Of a stretch of DNA of 64,000 nt, positions 58,044-64,000 are shown piece after piece; within the stretch, counting starts at the first letter, position 1; every line of letters starts with the position of its first letter. The notes beneath the pieces were generated by a model. The model saw only the letters and a list, made by a program, of their open reading frames with translations, searched no databases and had not been told where the DNA came from. Origin of the DNA: Ustulina deusta (lineage: Eukaryota; Ascomycota; Sordariomycetes; Xylariales; Xylariaceae). Both the position numbers and the translations under genes were made by a program. The stretch is taken from assembly GCA_023159155.1 (NCBI GenBank), contig JAJNNX010000034.1:1-64000 (forward strand), in the 5' to 3' direction.

Positions 58044-59545
58044 CGAGTTGGACGCACTCTCAATTGGGACAGTGTGTGTAGAAGAGGAGAAGCTCGTACC
58101 CGCAGCACGTCGAATGGGGTTGTTCACACCGGATCTTATTTTGCCAACAATGATAAGAACTAGGTGATGAAAAGGGGGGTTGGATGGAAGGCAAGGCTGT
58201 GAAAATGGAGACCAGTACTTGGGATAGAGTAGAAGAAACCGGGTAGTGAACTTGGACGAATGCCGGTTCTGATTCTAGGTGAGAGGAAATGCAGGGTCCT
58301 TATGCTCACGGCGGGCTAGGATAAGACTCATCATAATCAGCGCTCGACTTGTTTGAGCCCTCTTCGATCGATACAGTAACGGAAAGCAACTTCTGCTACC
58401 TTGCTATTTTTGATTGTATTTATTCATTACGACTCATACATGCACGGCTGTGATAGAAAGGTCCCCACAAGCAAGCACACATCCGGTGGAGGACCTGACA
58501 TGAGGTGGGCTCTGTTAGTACGTACCCGTACATGGGAAGCGACACAAATCACGGAGTGTAAAGCTAAAATTTTATGCAACTGAGCGAGAAGAATACTAGG
58601 TCTTCTTTTTGTTTCACTGGGATTCTGCAGACGTGTCGCTGCAACTCAGTATTTTATACGCGCTAGTCTCGACGTCGTTCTTGAAGACAAGCTTGGTAGA
58701 CCAGCAGCTTGTTCAACGGAGACAGAATGGCCTTGTTTGTCCTGCAAGCAATGCTACCCTGCGGCCGTTTGAAGATGTCGGCTGTTTGTTTGAATTGCGG
58801 TCCCCGGCAACGCAGGAGAAACGCGTCGGCGAGTGGGAGATGATGCACTGAAGCGCAATGCGGAATCAGCGGTAAACCTACTGGCACTCCCCTGGTTGGT
58901 CAGCAAGTACGAAGCACCGGGAATGGTGCTTTAAAAACTCGGCCTGGGCGCATCCTCTCGATGCGCGTTTCCGCCAGGCATAAAACGCAGAGAAATGATT
59001 TCGGAATAACTCGAGGAGCCGGCCATGCTTGTCCTTTCTCATATTAGTGGATCGCCAGTACTTCTCCTATATTGATTTTGTGTGACACAGCAGCCCCCAA
59101 AATTGTTCTTGCGAGAGATGACCGAGTCCGTTTGCCTCGAATGGCCTATCTCGGATAATCTGAGGTGTATTACAGGATGGGATGCCTCTGGTGACATGGC
59201 ACCCGACTTTCCGTTTGCGCCCTCAAGTCGCGGAAGCTTCTAGCATAATTGTGGTACTGATACATGCCATTTGAAGCTTTGGCATAGCTCAAGTTTTCGT
59301 GGCGCAACTAGTAGGCAGATCACCTCGCTCGATTGATCTCGGTTTAATATATTGCTTGACACGTGGTGCCACCAGTGGTGACCTGGGTGTAAGCCACGCA
59401 CTGGCATCGGATCAACCACCTACGACTCTGCGTCATGCCGGCGCTTCGGTTGATTTGCCGTTAAGCAGAGACAATGGGAAACGATTGATAGAGGGAAATC
59501 GAAAAAAAAAAAAAAAACATGACTCACATAATTATTGCCATGTAA
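58044..59545. other. Gene-poor interval, about 1.5 kb
   Basis: Upstream of the minus-strand GTPase. Chance frames only, plus a poly-A run near 59503-59517. Nothing recognisable. Confidence 0.45.
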
Positions 59546-59908
59546 CTAGTGCCATCGTGATGCACGGTAGTCTGGGAGAAACAAGGTTATACACACGGTC
59601 CGACATGGTAAATGCATTTCTGGTTCTAGGCAGACGTGTGTAGTGATGTACTGTTTCAGGGCGTGCCTGTAGGTCTCGCATTCAGGCAGCCGGCCGGCGG
59701 CATAAGAACCGTAGTACACGGCAATGTCGGCCTCCAACACTGCCACACTATTCGCTTCCCATTGTTGGTTGTCCGCAGCAAGTCTACACGGCCCCCGCGG
59801 TGCTTCGCGTTTGCAAGCGTTCCATTGTGGGCACTCTGGGCATCTTCTCCTTGGTACAATTTCCTTCAACCCCATCACTGGATACCTTACTCTACTACAT
59901 TCAGCCAT
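59546..59908 (-). CDS. Short hypothetical cysteine-containing protein
   Basis: From ATG 59908 a frame of 120 residues reads MAECSRVRYPVMGLKEIVPR and then RCPECPQWNACKREAPRGPC, a cysteine-bearing segment, followed by the helical EADIAVYYGSYAAGRLPECE and YRHALKQYI. The frame stays open upstream to 60106, overlapping the helicase start, so the true start is uncertain. It is divergent from the helicase with only 111 bp between starts. It might be a small zinc-binding protein; no family recognised. Confidence 0.35.
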   Translation of the reverse strand: MAECSRVRYPVMGLKEIVPRRRCPECPQWNACKREAPRGPCRLAADNQQWEANSVAVLEADIAVYYGSYAAGRLPECETYRHALKQYITTHVCLEPEMHLPCRTVCITLFLPDYRASRWH

Positions 59909-60019
59909 TGCATATGGTATTTTCAAAACAGCAATCGCGGCCTCTACATCTGAGCTTATGGTCACCAATACACCCCAGCTCTGAATCGGTGGGGTCAACA
60001 AGCCCAGCACGAGGAGAAC

Positions 60020-63000
60020 ATGAGTAACCCACGTCCTGCAAAGCAGCCTTGCGTGCAATTCCAAAGAGGGAGGTGCACTTATGGAGCGCGATGCAGGTTC
60101 TCGCACGATTTGACCAGCTTGACAGGAAACCAGCGCACGGGACCGTCAACTCACTTGCAGCGACCGGGTTCGGGCGGAAGAGGAGAGGATGACCTCAAAG
60201 AATGGAAACGACTTCTTCGCCAAGGGCGCACCTTTTCTAGCCGCGCCAGCTGTGATCGTTTCTTCGAGTTAGCCGTTAAGCTCATTGATGGGGATCTGGG
60301 TGCATGTCAGGAAGCTGTCAAACTTCTTTCCGGCGAAGATGGTCTTACCTACATTCGGCTACTCATTGAGAGCCACATCCCCAATGCCAATGCCACCGGC
60401 GCTCCTGGGAAACAACATGTCTGGATCAAACAGCTGCAGCCTCTTTTCACCGTCATCACAAACCAACGCGTTGCCGATTCCGCAGTGCTCGAGCAGCAAG
60501 TTGCAACAATCTACAACTTCATGCAAGGCATTGGCAGCCGCCGAATGAAGATAATCTTTGATTTCGCCATCGACTTGGCTTCCTCGGCTGCTTTCACCAG
60601 CACGCCAGCCTTGACCAGTCCAACTACGTCCGAGATAGTCATCTATGAGACCTGTTTAGCAGTACTGTCCAAGATGATTGATTGCAACACCAACAATATC
60701 ATAGATGAAACTTTCAAGGTTGTTGTTGGGAAGATCGATACTCTGTTGAAGGATTTGAATGATACATCGGATGAGTATTTGATGCTTCAGTCCCACAAGT
60801 GGATTCGTTATATTAAATGTCGCCTTGGAGTAGGAGACGAGTTACCACTATCTCGAGCCCCAACAACACAAAGCATTGGATCACGCGCGGAGTTCACACT
60901 ACCGAAGAATCTCCCTGGTCGCCTCTCAGCATCAGGTCCTCGTCATGACAATGACCGCGCTAACATCACTGAAATCAAAATCCTACCAACCCATGATGAG
61001 GTTGCCTCAGCCCGTGGGGAGTACTTACCGAGCAATGATCCCTCATCGTTCCACCTTCCCGGCATCGTGGGACGCCTCGATCGAGAATTCCGCCTCCTCC
61101 GAGAAGACACAGTTGGGCAGTTACGAGATGCAGTTCGTGAGGTAGTGGAAACATTACGGCAAAAAGGGCAACCAACAAGACGCCGCGAGCGACAAAGTGT
61201 ATATACATACATATACCAAGATGTGGAACTTGTTGGCGCTTCCTTCGAGAGAGTCAATGGCCTAGATTTGTTGATGGAGTTCCCACAACCAAAAAGTATC
61301 ACCGGTCAGAAACGCCGGGATTGGTGGGCACAATCCAAGCGTCTACAACCGGGTGCACTCGTCTGTATTATCAGTGACGATGGCTCCATCCTCTTCTGCG
61401 TTGTTGCTGAAGCCACTATTATAACCGCTGATCAGAAGGGTAAAGGGGGTCGGGATACTGCTGCCGCGGGGGAAACGTCTAAGCAGCGACAACCTTCGCT
61501 TGCAGAAGATGATGCGTTTGCATATGTGCATCTGAACATTGCGGAATTTCGGGATGACAACTTCCAGCAGGCCCTTCGCTGGTATCAGAACATCGGGTCT
61601 AACCACCACAAATGTCTCGTAGAGTTCCCAGGTGTGTTATTGGCCTCATTTCAGCACACCCTCGAGGCGCTCCAGAGCATGTCCAAGGCCCCTGATGTCC
61701 CATTCACCGATTTAATCGCACCGGCAACACAAGCGACAGGCATAGTAGAGGTTCCACCTCCTCAGTATGCAACCAAAGCTGGCTTTTACTTTGACCTTGG
61801 ATGTCTGACAAATGATGGCACTAAACTTCTGCATTCACTTACCCAGCGTCTGAATCCCCGAACCCTTGCAAAGCACTCCCCGCTAGACGAGACTCAGTCG
61901 CTGGCTCTTGTTAACAGTTTATCTCGCGGTCTTTCTCTGATTCAGGGACCTCCTGGGACGGGAAAGAGCTACACCGGCGAAAAGATCATCAAGGTCTTAC
62001 TTGCGAATAAGAGAAAGGGGAATCTTGGACCAATCCTATGTGTTTGTTATGTACGCCCCCCCTAAGTTTCTGATCCTTTTCTCTTTTCAGACAATTGCTC
62101 ACAAATAGTTACTCCAGACCAACCATGCTCTGGATCAACTGCTCGAGCATCTGCTTGACGATGGAACCAAGCAGATTATACGTATTGGCTCACGATCCAA
62201 ATCTGAACGCCTAGAAGGTGTTAATCTCCGATCGGTCGCTAGGTCTGCCGATCGTACAAAGTCAGAGAAAAGCGCCCTATGGGAAACAAAAAATTCGTTG
62301 ACGGAGCACGAGTCCAGCGCATCAGAATCCTTGCGAGAGCTCGAGCATTGTCTCGGCCGGTCAGCCCTGCAAGCCTATCTGGAGGTGCATAACCCCCGGC
62401 ACCACCAAGCCTTATTTGGAATATTGGTGGACGAAGATGGATACCAGGAAGTACAGCACCGCCCTCATCAACGGGTTGACCAGTGGCTGCATAGCGGCCA
62501 GCCCGTTGAAGTGACTCCTGCCTCGCGTCGAGTCGAGCAGTTGCTCACAGCGGAACTCTGGACCATGACACGTGGAGAACGTCATCGCCTGTACAACTAC
62601 TGGCAAAGGCAAATTCGCGATCCAATCATCAGGGCTTTCCTCGTCGACCATCAGGACTATGTGGACGCTAAATCACAACGTGGCCGTGTCATTCGAGAGG
62701 TTGACCTACGGTGCCTATCGGCCGCAGATGTTGTCGGAGTCACAACTACTGGCCTGGCCAGAAATCTGGACCTCCTTCGAAGATTGAGATGCAAAGTCTT
62801 GATATGTAAGTGGCCCTTCACCTCCAATGCCTTATTCATCGCCCCTAGCGGACCTCATCTAGCCATCACCGTTCTGTTGTGTGTCAGCTCCGGTGAATAA
62901 CCTGCGATCATTCCTGATCTTCTGACGGTGCTGCGCTTCTGTATAGCCTATACAATATCACATCGCTAACCAATTGCATTACACGAAACTTATCACGCCT

Positions 63001-64000
63001 TTACAGACAAATGGTATATGCTAACTTCTCTCAATAGGCGAGGAGGCTGGAGAGGTGCTGGAAGCGCATAACCTGACGGCACTGCTTCCTTCGATTGAAC
63101 ATTGCATCCTCATCGGCGATCAATTACAGCTCCGGCCACAGATACAAAATTACGACTTGAGCTCTGCAAACCCTCGTGGAGCCCAATATTCATTGGATGT
63201 ATCGCTGTTTGAGCGCTTAGTGAGTCCAGTGCGGGACGAAAGCCAAAAACTGCCGTGCGATACTCTTGAGACACAGCGCCGCATGCATCCTTTCGTTTCC
63301 GAGCTTATTCGTCAGACTTTGTATCCCTCGCTGGTGGACGGTGGTGTAGTTGCCAAATACCCAGAAGTGCTAGGTATGAAGAAGCGTCTCTTCTGGCTTC
63401 ACCACACCATACCAGAAGACCGAGCACAGCAGCAAGATCCCACCTCGACTTCTCACACGAATTCATTCGAGGTTGATATGACGGTAGCACTTGTTCAACA
63501 TCTTGTTCGGCAGGGCACTTATGCCCCAGATGACATCGCTGTCATCACCCCGTATCTCGGGCAGCTTCATCGCCTTCGACGAGCAATGCAGAGTTTGCTC
63601 CAGATATCCTTTGGTGAGAGGGATCTTGAAGAGCTGGCAGCGCTTGACGCAAGTAATGTTGGGCAGCAGGAAGAATCTTCTGCTCCTACACCCAATACAA
63701 CTACTCGAACAACCACTCGAACAACCCTCCTGCAAAGCATCCGCCTCGCTACTGTAGACAACTTCCAGGGTGAAGAAGCCAAAGTTGTCGTCATCTCCTT
63801 GGTTCGAAGCAATAATGAGCGGCGCTGCGGGTTTCTGAGTACCAGTAATCGCATTAACGTGCTCCTATCCCGAGCAAAGCACGGAATGTATCTAATCAGC
63901 AATGCGGACACGTATGAGAACATCCCTATGTGGGCACATGTCATCAGAATGCTCAGAGACAGGAGCAATATTGGGTCTACACTGCAGCTTCAGTGTCCTC
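60020..64000 (+). CDS. CCCH zinc-finger plus SF1 helicase, ZNFX1/Hrr1-like (3' end outside window)
   Basis: Exons 60020-62050, 62118-62805 and 63038 onward join in phase (introns 67 and 232 nt). More than 1200 residues are present and the frame continues past the window. A CCCH finger (C11-x7-C19-x5-C25-x3-H29) opens the protein. A long helical region follows (residues 50-300), then the SF1 helicase core: GPPGTGKS (643-650), CYTNHALDQLL, IIRIGSRSKSE, motif II ICEEAGEVLEAH in place of DEAG, LIGDQLQLRPQ, ETQRRMHP, IAVITPYLGQL, TVDNFQGEEAKVVVISLVRS and INVLLSRAKHGMYLISN. This is the ZNFX1 / NFX1-type helicase layout. ZNFX1 acts in RNA silencing and antiviral sensing in animals, and Hrr1 in fission yeast heterochromatic RNAi. 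NF-X1 zinc fingers, if present, lie beyond the window. Confidence 0.9.

Noticed and set aside
1..64000. CRISPR arrays, bacterial operons, rRNA genes
   Set aside because: No spaced direct repeats of CRISPR type, no rRNA signature stretches, and gene structure is eukaryotic.

Overview
The window looks like nuclear DNA of a filamentous ascomycete (Pezizomycotina). Genes carry short introns (44-232 nt) with GT..CTAAC-like..AG signals. The families are typical of these fungi: HET-domain and NACHT proteins, an SRPK-like kinase, a 14-helix DHA2 transporter, a VIP1-type RRM protein, a BTB/FG protein and a ZNFX1-like helicase. About 18.3 kb is extremely AT-rich with almost no ORFs, as expected after repeat-induced point mutation (RIP). 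I cannot name the species. Recurrent TACCTAGGTA palindromes would fit a sordariomycete, but that is only an impression.

Bases 1-18291 are a nest of dead retrotransposons that can still be resolved by their ends. Family A has a complete copy at 3974-9830 (LTRs 226 and 233 bp, CTAGC target duplication). A second copy lies head-to-head with it and runs off the left edge (1-3720), forming a large palindrome. A third, 5'-truncated copy (about 9937-10872, then 18183-18291) was split in its 3' LTR by a 7.3 kb element of a different family (10873-18177; LTRs 287 and 285 bp, TTTTA duplication). The youngest layer is a GC-normal solo LTR (6816-7073, AAATT duplication) inside the RIP-mutated family A copy.

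At about 18.5 kb the composition changes abruptly. From 18.5 to 32 kb lies an accessory, recognition-type block: a HET-domain fragment, an ankyrin protein, an SRPK-like kinase with an in-frame stop in its glycine loop, a BTB/FG protein with a frameshift, a decayed HET C-terminus, and a six-exon SIR2-like plus NACHT protein (an NLR architecture).

From 33 to 53 kb there is more housekeeping content: a DHA2 transporter, the VIP1 RRM protein, a tiny conserved protein with a GC-AG intron, a serine-rich coiled-coil protein, a VOC/glyoxalase-fold enzyme, a small Zn2Cys6-like protein and a DAO-family FAD oxidoreductase. These are separated by long gene-poor stretches with poly-C tracts and short repeats.

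The right end carries a GIMAP/AIG1-like GTPase and a CCCH-plus-SF1 helicase resembling ZNFX1/Hrr1, cut by the window edge. SIR2-NACHT, HET, GIMAP-like GTPase and ZNFX1-like helicase within 45 kb could be a self/non-self or anti-element defence neighbourhood beside a RIP-silenced repeat island, but this is inference from domain content alone.
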